NCBI RefSeq assembly: GCF_013408145.1
Contig: NZ_JACBZI010000001.1
Span: forward strand, 1,054,001-1,118,000
Direction: 5' to 3'
Length of the DNA: 64,000 nucleotides
Source of the DNA: Nocardioides marinus
Lineage (GTDB): Bacteria; Actinomycetota; Actinomycetes; Propionibacteriales; Nocardioidaceae
The notes beneath the pieces were generated by a model, which saw only the letters and a list, made by a program, of their open reading frames with translations, had not been told where the DNA came from and made no database searches. A program made the position numbers and the translations under genes. Position 1 is the first letter of the stretch. The number at the start of each line of letters is the position of its first letter. Below are positions 25,059 to 33,046 of the stretch, one piece after another.

Positions 25059-25893
25059 CGGTGCGGCGACGCTCCATCAGCACCGTGTCGCGCCACTCGC
25101 CGTCGAGCCGGGCGATGCGCGAGCGCACGGCCAGCGTGACGTAGCCGGCGCTGCGGTGCAGCGCGAGGCTGGCGCGGTTCTCCGGGAAGATCGAGGTCTG
25201 CAGGGTCCACAGCCCACCGGCGTCGGCCTCGGTCACCTGGCGCTGGAGCAGCGCACGGCCGACCCCGCGACCACGGGCCTGCTCGGCGACGTACACCGAG
25301 GTCTCGCCGACGCCGGCGTAGCACGCGCGGGTCGAGACGGGGCTCACGCCGGTCCACCCGACGACCTCGCCGGGGGTCTCGACGAGCTCGGCGACCCAGC
25401 GCTGGCCGGGCAGCCACTTCTCGCGCAGCGCCTCGATGGCGGGGGCCTCGGTCTCGAAGGTCGCCTGCCGGGTCGCGATCCCCTCGGCGTAGATCTCGCG
25501 CACCCGGGGCAGGTCGGCGTCGGTCATGGCCCGGGTGGTCACGTCGGCCGGCACGTCCCCGGGGCAGCACGGTCGGGTGGTCAGGGTGCCCATGGCGACG
25601 TCGGCGGCGTGCGGGAGCCCGGTGCAGCAGGCGGCGTTGACCGAGACCAGGCTGCTGGTGCCCACCTTGTCGATGCGGACGAAGCCCACGTCGGCGAGCT
25701 TGCGCACGTGGTGGGAGCAGGTGGCCTGGCTGATGCCGAGCGCGGTCGCGAGGTCGCCAACGCGCACCGCGCCGGACGCGCTGGAGGCGACCTGGTGCAG
25801 GACCCGCACGCGGGTCGGGTCGGCCAGGACGGCGAACCACTCGGCGTAGGTCGCGGCGTCGTCGGGTCGCAGGCCGGTCGGGGTGCTGGTCAC
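25051..25893 (-). CDS. ArsR regulator fused to ArsN-like GNAT acetyltransferase
   Basis: A 280-residue fusion. Residues 1-100 are an ArsR/SmtB winged helix (VGDLATALGISQATCSHHVRKLADVGFVR), with Cys pairs at 89-90 and 109-110 that could bind As(III). Residues 118-275 are a GNAT domain of the phosphinothricin/arsinothricin acetyltransferase type (YVAEQARGRGVGRALLQRQV for acetyl-CoA, IFPENRASLALHRSAGY). ArsN1 enzymes acetylate arsinothricin. The fusion would be both sensor and resistance enzyme. GTG 25893 starts translation. It is divergent from another flavoprotein gene across two palindromes that it probably binds. Confidence 0.85.
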   Translation of the reverse strand: MTSTPTGLRPDDAATYAEWFAVLADPTRVRVLHQVASSASGAVRVGDLATALGISQATCSHHVRKLADVGFVRIDKVGTSSLVSVNAACCTGLPHAADVAMGTLTTRPCCPGDVPADVTTRAMTDADLPRVREIYAEGIATRQATFETEAPAIEALREKWLPGQRWVAELVETPGEVVGWTGVSPVSTRACYAGVGETSVYVAEQARGRGVGRALLQRQVTEADAGGLWTLQTSIFPENRASLALHRSAGYVTLAVRSRIARLDGEWRDTVLMERRRTDD

Positions 25894-25904
25894 GGGACCA
25901 GCCT

Positions 25905-25938
25905 AGACCATCCATCGACGCAGTTCGATGAATGGTCT
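25905..25938. promoter_or_regulatory. ArsR operator A, 34-base near-perfect palindrome
   Basis: Arms at 25905-25918 and 25925-25938 match at 13 of 14 positions, centred on CATCGA-N6-TCGATG. It lies in the divergent promoter of the ArsR-GNAT fusion and the flavoprotein. Confidence 0.82.
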
Positions 25939-25947
25939 AGGGTCATC

Positions 25948-25965
25948 CATCGACAAGGATCGATG
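25948..25965. promoter_or_regulatory. ArsR operator B
   Basis: CATCGA-CAAGGA-TCGATG, the same core as operator A. The centres are 35 bases apart. It lies 21 bases before the flavoprotein ATG. Confidence 0.8.
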
Positions 25966-25986
25966 AACTTCGGAAGGTGCACGCCC

Positions 25987-27276
25987 ATGACACTCACGCC
26001 CACCCCCGGCCAGCCGCTCGTGATCGTGGGCGCCGGGCCGATCGGGCTCGCGGCCGCCGCCCACGCCGTCAAGCGCGGCCTGCCCGTCACCGTCCTGGAG
26101 TCCGGGGCCCACGTCGGCGCCGCCGTGCGCGGCTGGGGGCACGTGCGGCTCTTCTCGCCGTGGTCGGAGCTGGTCGACGACGCGGCAGCCCGACTGCTGG
26201 AGGCCGGCGGGTGGGAGCGGCCGCTCGCCCACGAGGCGCCGACCGGTCGCGAGTGGGTCGCGCACTACCTCGAGCCGCTCGCCGCGGCGCTCGTCGACCG
26301 GGGCGTCGTGCTGCGCACCGGCAGCGAGGTGGTCGGGCTCGCGCGTCGCGGGCGGGACCGGCTCGTGGCCCAGCAGCGGGAGGACGTGCCCTTCGCCGTG
26401 CACGTGCGGACCGCGGACGGTGCCGAGCAGGTGCTGTCGGCGGCTGCGGTCATCGACGCCTCCGGCACCTGGGGCGACCCCGGCCCGGTGGGTGCTGACG
26501 GTTGGCCGGCGCCGGGTGAGAACGCGGCCGCGGTGACCTACCGGGTGCCCGACCTCACCGACCCGCAGGTCCGTGCCGCGCACGCCGGTCGCCGCGTCGC
26601 CGTGGTCGGCGCAGGCGCCTCCGCGCACCAGGCCGTGGTCGACCTGGCCGCACTCGCGCAGGAGGAGCCCGGCACCCGGATCACCTGGCTGCTGCGACGC
26701 CACGACGCCGACGCGGTCTTCGGCGGGGAGGAGGCCGACGAGCTCCCGGGGCGCGGCGCGCTCGGGTCCCGCGCGCGGGCGGCCGCGGAGTCGGCGTACG
26801 TCGAGGTCGTGACGGGGTTCCGGACCGCGGTCGTCGAGGCGGGACGGGACGGGACCGTGCTCGTCGCCGAGGACGGTCGCCGGGTCACGGTGGACCGGGT
26901 GGTGGCGGTGACCGGCTTCCGCCCGGACCACGCGTGGCTTGCGCAGGTGCGGCTCGACCTGGACGGTGAGCTGTCGGCCCCGCGGGCGCTGGCGCCGGAG
27001 ATCCACCCGGCCTTCCACTCCTGCGGCACCGTCAGCCCGCACGGCGCCGACGTGCTGCGCCAGCCCGAGGGCGGGCTCTACCTGGTGGGCATGAAGTCCT
27101 ACGGTCGCGCGCCGTCGTTCCTGGCGATGACCGGGTTCGAGCAGGTGCGCTCGGTGGTCGCCGAGGTCGCCGGCGACCACGAGGCCGCCGCGCGGGTGGA
27201 GCTGGTGCTCCCGGAGACCGGTGTCTGCGGTGCGGGGGCGACGTACGACGGTGGGGGCTGCTGCGGGGCGGCCTGA
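25987..27276 (+). CDS. NAD(P)/FAD-dependent oxidoreductase of the ars cluster
   Basis: A 429-residue flavoprotein. GAGPIGLAAAAHAVKRG binds FAD and VAVVGAGASAHQAVVDLA binds NAD(P). The TGFRPDHAWL motif resembles N-hydroxylating and flavin monooxygenases. The C-terminus ends in a Cys-rich tail (VCGAGATYDGGGCCGAA) that could bind a thiophilic metalloid. ATG 25987 follows operator B; the longer open frame runs back through the divergent gene and is not real. The twin ArsR-type operators suggest induction by arsenite. The reaction is unknown. Confidence 0.82.
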   Translation: MTLTPTPGQPLVIVGAGPIGLAAAAHAVKRGLPVTVLESGAHVGAAVRGWGHVRLFSPWSELVDDAAARLLEAGGWERPLAHEAPTGREWVAHYLEPLAAALVDRGVVLRTGSEVVGLARRGRDRLVAQQREDVPFAVHVRTADGAEQVLSAAAVIDASGTWGDPGPVGADGWPAPGENAAAVTYRVPDLTDPQVRAAHAGRRVAVVGAGASAHQAVVDLAALAQEEPGTRITWLLRRHDADAVFGGEEADELPGRGALGSRARAAAESAYVEVVTGFRTAVVEAGRDGTVLVAEDGRRVTVDRVVAVTGFRPDHAWLAQVRLDLDGELSAPRALAPEIHPAFHSCGTVSPHGADVLRQPEGGLYLVGMKSYGRAPSFLAMTGFEQVRSVVAEVAGDHEAAARVELVLPETGVCGAGATYDGGGCCGAA

Positions 27277-27280
27277 GGGC

Positions 27281-29011
27281 TCAGGGCCGCACCTGGCGGC
27301 GCACCTCGTCGGCGAGGAAGCGTTGGTCCCCGGAGTAGGTGACGACCAGGCGGGTCGCCCGGTCGGCCAGCGGCTTCCCGCGACCGAACCAGATCGCCTT
27401 GTCCAGGTCGCGGACCCGGCGCTCGACCACGCGGTTGCCGATGCTCAGGGTCACGGTGCCCCCCGGGTCGGCGGCGATGCCGTCGGGGCTGCGCACCGCG
27501 ACCCTGGCGCGCACGCGGCCGCCGCGGCGGCGGGTCTTGAGGGTGATCTCGACCGGAGCCTTGACCCGACCGGCCTCGACGACCTCGATGACGGGGTCGC
27601 GGCCGGGGGCGTTGCTGGTCACGCGCACCGAGACGGTCCGCCCGAGGTCGGCCTCGCGGCACTGGTAGCGCCAGGACTTCTCCCCGCTGATCTCGCGACC
27701 CTCCGCCAGCCACTGGTAGCGGGTGCGGGCGTCGTCGGGGTCGTAGCGGCCCTTGAGCGCCTTGAGACCACGACCGACCAGCGCGGCGCCGCCGACGCGG
27801 GCCGGCTCCTGCACCGTGACGTTCGAGGGCGGGGGTGGCGCGGTCATGATCTCGTGCGCCCGGGCCCGGATGTCGGGCAGTCGCTTGTAGAGATTGGTGC
27901 CCGGGCAGGAGGTGTCGTTGGTGTCGCGGTGGCCGTCGATCACGCGCAGCGTGGCCATCGCGCCGTCGCGGTACTTGTCGGAGCCCTCCGAGCGCACGGT
28001 GGTCCTGCCCCGGGCGCGCCGGCCGTAGCGGTCGAGCTTCCAGGCGGCCACCGCAGCCACACCGCGCACGACGGTGTCGGGAGCCTTGACCTGGTCGAAG
28101 TTGCCGATGACGGCGATGCCGCAGGAGTCGGAGTTGAAGCCGAGGGTGTGCGCGCCCCGCACCGGACGGGCGACGCCGCCGGCGCGGCCCTCCCAGATCC
28201 GACCGAAGCGGTCGACGAGGAAGTTGTAGGCGATGTCGGACCAGCCCAGGCTCTTGGTGTGGTAGCGGTACATGCCGCGGATCAGGGCCGGGGTTTCGCT
28301 GCGGGAGTAGTCGTTGCCGCTGGCGGTGTGGTGGACGTGGACCTGCTCGATGGTCGACTCGTAGCGCGGCCTGCCGTCGCGCCAGGACTCATCGGCGCCC
28401 CACGTCGCGCGCGAGGAGATGTCGGGCTTGGGTGCCACGACGTCCTCGGCCCCGGTCGAGCGCCGGGCGGCCGTGCCCACCGCCTGGTCGCTGGTGCGAC
28501 CGGCCGGGTGCAGCAGCACCAGCCGCATGCCCTTGGGGGCTGCACCGGCGACGCGCACCTGCACTGCCCGGCTCGGGCCGACCCACCACGCGGCCGTGCC
28601 CCGTCGGTCGGCCTGCCAGGCATCGTCCTCGGGGCGGTCCTCGAGGACCGGCAGCCGGGTCCACTCGGTCCAGCCGTCGCTGCGCCGGGCCCGCGCCCAC
28701 ACCTGGGGGGAGGCGTCGCCGCGCCAGGTGACGCCCACCATGGAGTACAGCGAGGTCGGCAGGGACTCGGTCTCGCGCACGCCGTTGCGGGCTCTCCCGA
28801 GCTCGAGGGGGACCTCCAGCTCGGCGATGTCGCTGCCGCCCTCGGCGGAGAGCACCAGCGCGCCACCGCGCCGCGCGGTGTCGTCGTCCTGGCCCAGGCG
28901 CACGGCGGCTCCCACCGCGCCGACCCCGACGGTGGCGGCCACGGCGGCCTTGGCGAGGGTGCGGCGACTGGTGGGGGGCCCGCTGGTCGTCGGCTCAGTC
29001 ACGCCAGGCAT
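27281..29011 (-). CDS. Tat-exported N-acetylmuramoyl-L-alanine amidase (PGRP type)
   Basis: A secreted peptidoglycan amidase of 576 residues. The N-terminus has a twin-arginine signal (SRRTLAKAAVAATVGVGAVGA). A middle Amidase_2/PGRP domain has zinc and catalytic residues in HVHHTA, DIAYNFLVD and GHRDTNDTSCPG. The C-terminal half has two beta-rich repeats, one like an Ig-type carbohydrate or cell-wall module. It would cut the bond between MurNAc and the stem peptide. ATG 29011 puts the twin arginines about 15 residues in. The gene ends 4 bases from the convergent flavoprotein stop. Confidence 0.9.
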   Translation of the reverse strand: MPGVTEPTTSGPPTSRRTLAKAAVAATVGVGAVGAAVRLGQDDDTARRGGALVLSAEGGSDIAELEVPLELGRARNGVRETESLPTSLYSMVGVTWRGDASPQVWARARRSDGWTEWTRLPVLEDRPEDDAWQADRRGTAAWWVGPSRAVQVRVAGAAPKGMRLVLLHPAGRTSDQAVGTAARRSTGAEDVVAPKPDISSRATWGADESWRDGRPRYESTIEQVHVHHTASGNDYSRSETPALIRGMYRYHTKSLGWSDIAYNFLVDRFGRIWEGRAGGVARPVRGAHTLGFNSDSCGIAVIGNFDQVKAPDTVVRGVAAVAAWKLDRYGRRARGRTTVRSEGSDKYRDGAMATLRVIDGHRDTNDTSCPGTNLYKRLPDIRARAHEIMTAPPPPSNVTVQEPARVGGAALVGRGLKALKGRYDPDDARTRYQWLAEGREISGEKSWRYQCREADLGRTVSVRVTSNAPGRDPVIEVVEAGRVKAPVEITLKTRRRGGRVRARVAVRSPDGIAADPGGTVTLSIGNRVVERRVRDLDKAIWFGRGKPLADRATRLVVTYSGDQRFLADEVRRQVRP

Positions 29012-29147
29012 GGTCCCAAGGACCGGGCCCGGATCCGGGGAGGTCGGGGGCGTGGCGCGTGTGACGTGTGTGGTGGGAGGGGTCACGGCCCGCCCGGTGG
29101 GGGCCGACGGTTCCCGGCAGTTGCGTCGAAGCGCTGGACGAGTGAAG

Positions 29148-29161
29148 TGAAACACGTTCTA
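29148..29161. promoter_or_regulatory. KstR-like operator
   Basis: TGAAACACGTTCTA matches the published KstR consensus TNNAACNNGTTNNA at every fixed position. It ends 8 bases before the DUF1295 start. KstR is the TetR repressor of sterol catabolism in related actinomycetes. Confidence 0.55.
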
Positions 29162-29169
29162 CTTCGGGG

Positions 29170-30066
29170 GTGACTGACACCACCACCGCGCCGCGCAGCA
29201 AGGGCGCCTCGCTGGCGATCGTGACCGGGTTGTACGTCGTGGCGATCGCCGCGGCCGCTGCCTGGCTCTACCTCGGGCCGGACACGGCCTACCTCTGGCT
29301 CGATGCGCTGATCGCCGACCTGGTGGCCACCGCGGTGGTCTTCGCCGGCAGCCGGATCGTGCACAACTCCTCCTGCTACGACGCCTACTGGTCGGTGATC
29401 CCCCCGCTGCTGGCGGTCTACTGGTGGCTCGAGCGCGACCCGGGTGCCGACGGGGTGCGCTTCGCGCTGCTCTCGGTGGTGCTGTGGCTGTGGGCTATCC
29501 GCCTCACTGCCAACTGGGTCTACGCCTGGCCCGGCCTGCACCACGAGGACTGGCGCTACCCGATGCTGCGGGAGAAGAACCCGAAGGCCGAGATGGCCGT
29601 GGACCTGATGGGCATCCACGTCTTCCCGACCGTGCAGGTCTTCGCCGCGATGCTGCCGGTCTACGCCGTCACCCGATCGGAGCGAGCGTGGGGCTGGCTC
29701 GACCTCGTCGCGCTGGTCGTCGGCGTCGGTGCCGTGGCGCTGCAGCTGGTCGCCGACACGCAGCAGCACCGCTTCGCGCGCACCAAGAAGCCGGGGGAGT
29801 CCCTGGTCACCGGCCTGTGGGCCTGGTCGCGTCACCCCAACTACCTCGGCGAGATCCTGATGTGGGTCTCCCTGCTGCTCTTCGGCCTCTCCGCCCTCCC
29901 GGGACAGTGGTGGTGGCAGGTGATCGGCGTGGTCGGGATGGTCGCGATGTTCCTGGGTGCCTCGATCCCGATGATGGAGAAGCGCAGCCTCGAGCGGCGA
30001 CCGGGCTACCAGGACGTCATCGACAGCGTGCCGATGCTGCTGCCCCGTCCGCCCCGGCGGTCGTGA
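29170..30066 (+). CDS. DUF1295 membrane protein, steroid-reductase-like
   Basis: A 298-residue integral membrane protein. Its C-terminal part (SLVTGLWAWSRHPNYLGEILMWVSLLLFGL, and EKRSLERRPGYQDVIDSVPMLLP) is the DUF1295 signature, which belongs to the 3-oxo-5-alpha-steroid 4-dehydrogenase/isoprenylcysteine methyltransferase fold. Several helices precede it. It would act on a lipid or steroid in the membrane. GTG 29170 lies 8 bases after a KstR-like box. A flavoprotein gene starts 7 bases after its stop and could supply electrons. Substrate is unproven. Confidence 0.8.
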   Translation: MTDTTTAPRSKGASLAIVTGLYVVAIAAAAAWLYLGPDTAYLWLDALIADLVATAVVFAGSRIVHNSSCYDAYWSVIPPLLAVYWWLERDPGADGVRFALLSVVLWLWAIRLTANWVYAWPGLHHEDWRYPMLREKNPKAEMAVDLMGIHVFPTVQVFAAMLPVYAVTRSERAWGWLDLVALVVGVGAVALQLVADTQQHRFARTKKPGESLVTGLWAWSRHPNYLGEILMWVSLLLFGLSALPGQWWWQVIGVVGMVAMFLGASIPMMEKRSLERRPGYQDVIDSVPMLLPRPPRRS

Positions 30067-30073
30067 GGCTCCA

Positions 30074-31186
30074 GTGACCCGGGTGCTGGTCGCCGGGCTC
30101 GGCGACACCGGCGTGCTGTGCGCGGGCGCGCTGGCCTCCCGGGCGATGCGCCGGCGCGGCCTGGCGGTCACCGGCGTCTCGCCGACGACCGGGTTGGTCA
30201 GCGGGCAGGAGCTCGGGCTGCGGCTGGCCCGTCCCGACAGCTGGTCGCGCGACTACCGCATCCCCTACCGCTCGTTCCGGCTGCTGGACCGGGTCGACGT
30301 GGTGCACGGCCGGCTCACCTCGGCCGACCTCGTGGCGCGGACCGTGTCGGTGGTCGGGGCCGACGGCGTGGCCCGGGAGCTCGGGTACGACGTCCTGGTG
30401 GTCGCCACCGGGGTCGCCAACGGCTTCTGGCGCAGCGACGCCGTCCGCGACGACGCCGCTGTCGCGACCGACCTCGCGGACCGGCACGCGCGGCTCGCGG
30501 CGGCCGGCTCGGTCGCGGTCGTCGGGGGTGGGGCCGCTGCGGTGGGAGCGGCGTACAACCTGGCGGTGCGGTGGCCCGACAAGCAGGTGGACCTCTACTT
30601 CCCCGGGGAGCGGGGGCTGCCGCAGCACCACGGGCGCACCTGGGCCGGCGTGCGGCGTCGCCTCGAGGCCGCCGGTGTGGTGCTGCACCCGGGGCACCGA
30701 GCGGTGCTGCCGGGCTCCGACGAGCCGTGCCCGGGGCCGGTGACCTGGTCGACCGGGCAGGCGCCGGCCCAGGCCGACCTCGTCCTGTGGGCCGTGGGGC
30801 GCGTGCGACCGCACACCGGGTGGCTGCCCGTCTCGGTCCTCGACGAGCACGGGTTCGTGCGCACCGGCTCGGACCTGCGCGTCCCGGGCGTGGAGGGGGT
30901 GTTCGCGATCGGGGACGTCGCCGCGACCGACCCGTTGCGCTCGACCGCGCGCAACTTCCAGCACACGGTGCTGGCGGCCAACGTCGCGGCGTACCTCGAG
31001 GGGCGGCCGCTGCGGGAGATCTCGCTGCCGGGGCGTCGCTGGGGGTCGGTGCTGGGGCCGCAGCGCACCGGGCTGGAGGTGTTCAACCCCTCGGGGCGGC
31101 CGTTCCGGATCCCACGGGTGGTGGTGGACCGGGCGCTGCAGCCGTGGGTGGTGAAGCGGGGGATCTACGGCGGGGTGCGGCGGTAG
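30074..31186 (+). CDS. FAD-dependent NAD(P)H oxidoreductase
   Basis: A 370-residue flavoprotein of the type II NADH dehydrogenase/ferredoxin reductase-like class. The N-terminal Rossmann turn is VAGLGDTGVLCAG, the second nucleotide-binding motif VAVVGGGAAAVGAAYNLAV, and the FAD-binding end GVFAIGDVAATDP. It starts with GTG 7 bases after the DUF1295 stop, so the pair are probably one transcription unit under the KstR-like box. The electron acceptor is not evident. Confidence 0.83.
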   Translation: MTRVLVAGLGDTGVLCAGALASRAMRRRGLAVTGVSPTTGLVSGQELGLRLARPDSWSRDYRIPYRSFRLLDRVDVVHGRLTSADLVARTVSVVGADGVARELGYDVLVVATGVANGFWRSDAVRDDAAVATDLADRHARLAAAGSVAVVGGGAAAVGAAYNLAVRWPDKQVDLYFPGERGLPQHHGRTWAGVRRRLEAAGVVLHPGHRAVLPGSDEPCPGPVTWSTGQAPAQADLVLWAVGRVRPHTGWLPVSVLDEHGFVRTGSDLRVPGVEGVFAIGDVAATDPLRSTARNFQHTVLAANVAAYLEGRPLREISLPGRRWGSVLGPQRTGLEVFNPSGRPFRIPRVVVDRALQPWVVKRGIYGGVRR

Positions 31187-31189
31187 GTC

Positions 31190-31534
31190 TCAGCCCGGCT
31201 CGGGGGCGATGATGTCGAAGACCTTGTCCAGGCCCATCATCCGCAGCACCCGGTGCGGCTGGTTGTCTCCGCAGGCCAGCGTCATCGTGGCGCCCCGCGA
31301 GGTGAGCCAGCGGCGGGCGGCGACCAGGGCACCGATGCCCACGGAGTCCAGGAACGTCACGAGGGACAGGTCGACGACCACCGCCGGGCCGCTCACGTGG
31401 ACGGGGTCGTAGAGGACCCGCCGCAGCTGTGGGACCGAGAGGACGTCGAGCTCGCCGCGGGCGACGACCACCGTGCGATCGGGGTGCTGCACGACGTCGA
31501 AGGCGACGTCCTGCGGGACGGGGGGCGAGGTCAC
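31190..31534 (-). CDS. STAS-domain anti-sigma factor antagonist
   Basis: A 114-residue single STAS domain of the SpoIIAA/RsbV type. The switch Ser sits in LSLVTFLDSVGIGALVAARRW. Phosphorylation by a partner kinase would stop it from binding an anti-sigma factor; no such kinase is in the window. GTG 31534 fits the domain edge, and longer frames add Pro/Arg-rich sequence with no domain. It is read leftward and ends 3 bases from the convergent flavoprotein gene. Confidence 0.87.
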   Translation of the reverse strand: MTSPPVPQDVAFDVVQHPDRTVVVARGELDVLSVPQLRRVLYDPVHVSGPAVVVDLSLVTFLDSVGIGALVAARRWLTSRGATMTLACGDNQPHRVLRMMGLDKVFDIIAPEPG

Positions 31535-31623
31535 GGTGCTCCAAAGCGCTGGGGTGGCTCGATCCTCGCCGGTCGGGCGGACTCGCGATAGATCCCTCGG
31601 GGTGGGGCGCTGGACGCGCGCGT

Positions 31624-32949
31624 TCACGCTGCCAGTCCGAGCTGGGCGAAGGCGAGGTCGAGCCGGAGACGGTGCTGTTGCGGGGGTGGCGGACCGGGTG
31701 CGCGACTGAGGTGGCGGTGGCCGCTGGGGGTGATGGTCTCGATGACGGTCGGGTCGCCCGGGAGTGGTCGTGAGGACCACCCGGGTGCCTGCTTGGCGTA
31801 GTTGCAGCCCTCGCAGAGGCCCTGCCCGTTGGCGGCGCTGGTGGCGCCGCCCTCAGCGTGCGGCCGGACGTGGTCGTGGTGTCGCACCGGTGCGTCACAG
31901 CCGGGGGTGCGGCAGGTGCGGTCGCGGGTGGTGAGGAAGTCGGCGAGGCCGGTGGGGAAGGTGCGAGCGGTCGACTCCATGGCGACCAGCCGACCGCCCC
32001 TGTCGAGGTAGAGCCGCTTGAGCTCCGCGACGCCCTGGTCGGACGCCCGGCGCACCAGGTCGCGCACGAGGTCGGCGGGCAGCGGGATGGCGCCGGTGCC
32101 CGGTGCGCCGACCCAGCCCGGCTCGTCCCCCTCGCGGCCGGGCAGGTTGAGCAGGGCGGCGTCGGACAGCGTCACCTGCACCGTCACCGGGACGACGTCG
32201 GCGTCGCCGAGCACCCCCTCGACGAGGGTGTCGGCCATGACCTGGCCGCGGGTGCGCCCGTCGCCGGCGGCGCGGGCGGAGTCGGCGCAGCGGCTCAGGG
32301 TCGCGTGCACTGACACGCCCTTGGCCAGCGGGAGCAGGGCGGAGAGCCTCACCATGCCGTCGGCGACCGGCCGGATGCTGGTGTGTCGCTCGGAGACGGC
32401 CTTCTCGTGCCGGGCCACCGCGGCGGCCGGGTCGGCGACGTAGGCCAGGCGGTCGACCTCGGCACGGAAGCGGCGCTCGCCCCAGCCGGCCGTCCTGCTC
32501 TCCTCGCTCATCAGCTCGGCGTCGATCCGGAGCCGGTCGACCAGGCTCAGGCAGGCGGTGCCCTGGGCGATCTGGGTGGCCCGCCACTCGGTGCACCAGC
32601 CGGCGCGCATGGCCGCCAGGGTGTGGGGGAGCTCCTCGGTCAGCACCACCGCCAGGCCGAGGTGGATGCCACCGCGGTGCGGGGACTCGCGCCGCGCCAG
32701 CGCGACCTCGGTGCCGATGCCGCGCTCCCGCATCGGCTTCGGCTGGTGGGCCCGCTGCTCGACTCGCGCCCGCTTGAGCGCCACCGCGGCCTGCGCCTGC
32801 ACGGCGCACAACGAGTTCTTCAGGCGCTCCGCCTCGGCGATCAGCTCCACTGCCGCGGCGTCGACCTCACCCGGTTCCAGGCTGCCCAGTGCCTCCGCGG
32901 CCTCCAGTGCCTGCTGACGCAGGTCGCGGAGTGCGGCGGCGGGGTCCAT
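31624..32949 (-). CDS. DUF222/13E12-family protein with HNH nuclease domain
   Basis: A 441-residue member of the actinobacterial 13E12 repeat family. The N-terminal DUF222 domain is Ala/Arg-rich, and the C-terminal HNH domain reads CRTPGCDAPVRHHDHVRPHAEGG and LCEGCNYAK, so it should cut or bind DNA. I start at ATG 32949 because a promoter upstream has TATTAT six bases before that A, predicting a leaderless mRNA. The SOS box overlaps an in-frame ATG at 32970, making that start unlikely. Some mycobacterial family members are induced by DNA damage. The gene may have spread as a repeat family but shows no transposase. Confidence 0.88.
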   Translation of the reverse strand: MDPAAALRDLRQQALEAAEALGSLEPGEVDAAAVELIAEAERLKNSLCAVQAQAAVALKRARVEQRAHQPKPMRERGIGTEVALARRESPHRGGIHLGLAVVLTEELPHTLAAMRAGWCTEWRATQIAQGTACLSLVDRLRIDAELMSEESRTAGWGERRFRAEVDRLAYVADPAAAVARHEKAVSERHTSIRPVADGMVRLSALLPLAKGVSVHATLSRCADSARAAGDGRTRGQVMADTLVEGVLGDADVVPVTVQVTLSDAALLNLPGREGDEPGWVGAPGTGAIPLPADLVRDLVRRASDQGVAELKRLYLDRGGRLVAMESTARTFPTGLADFLTTRDRTCRTPGCDAPVRHHDHVRPHAEGGATSAANGQGLCEGCNYAKQAPGWSSRPLPGDPTVIETITPSGHRHLSRAPGPPPPQQHRLRLDLAFAQLGLAA

Positions 32950-32990
32950 GACCAGATAATAGTCGAACATCAGTTCGAGTACAAGGCATG
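32950..32990 (-). promoter_or_regulatory. LexA-controlled leaderless promoter with perfect SOS box
   Basis: On the minus strand TTGTAC (-35) is followed after exactly 17 bases by TATTAT (-10). The 17-base spacer contains TCGAAC-TGAT-GTTCGA (32963-32978), a perfect actinobacterial LexA palindrome. LexA bound there would block the promoter directly, and transcription should start at the ATG of 32949. Confidence 0.85.
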
Positions 32991-33046
32991 AGAGCGAGAC
33001 GGCGCCAACGCGGGACGGGGGCGAGCAACCTCGTCCCGCTGTGTCC

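Noticed and set aside
27272..27285. Bidirectional terminator CCTGA-GGGC-TCAGG between the flavoprotein and amidase genes
   Set aside because: The stem is only 5 base pairs and overlaps both stop codons, so I could not support it as a terminator.
31624..32949. DUF222/HNH gene as a mobile element
   Set aside because: No transposase, terminal repeats or target duplication is visible; the family spreads by unknown means but this copy looks like a normally regulated gene.
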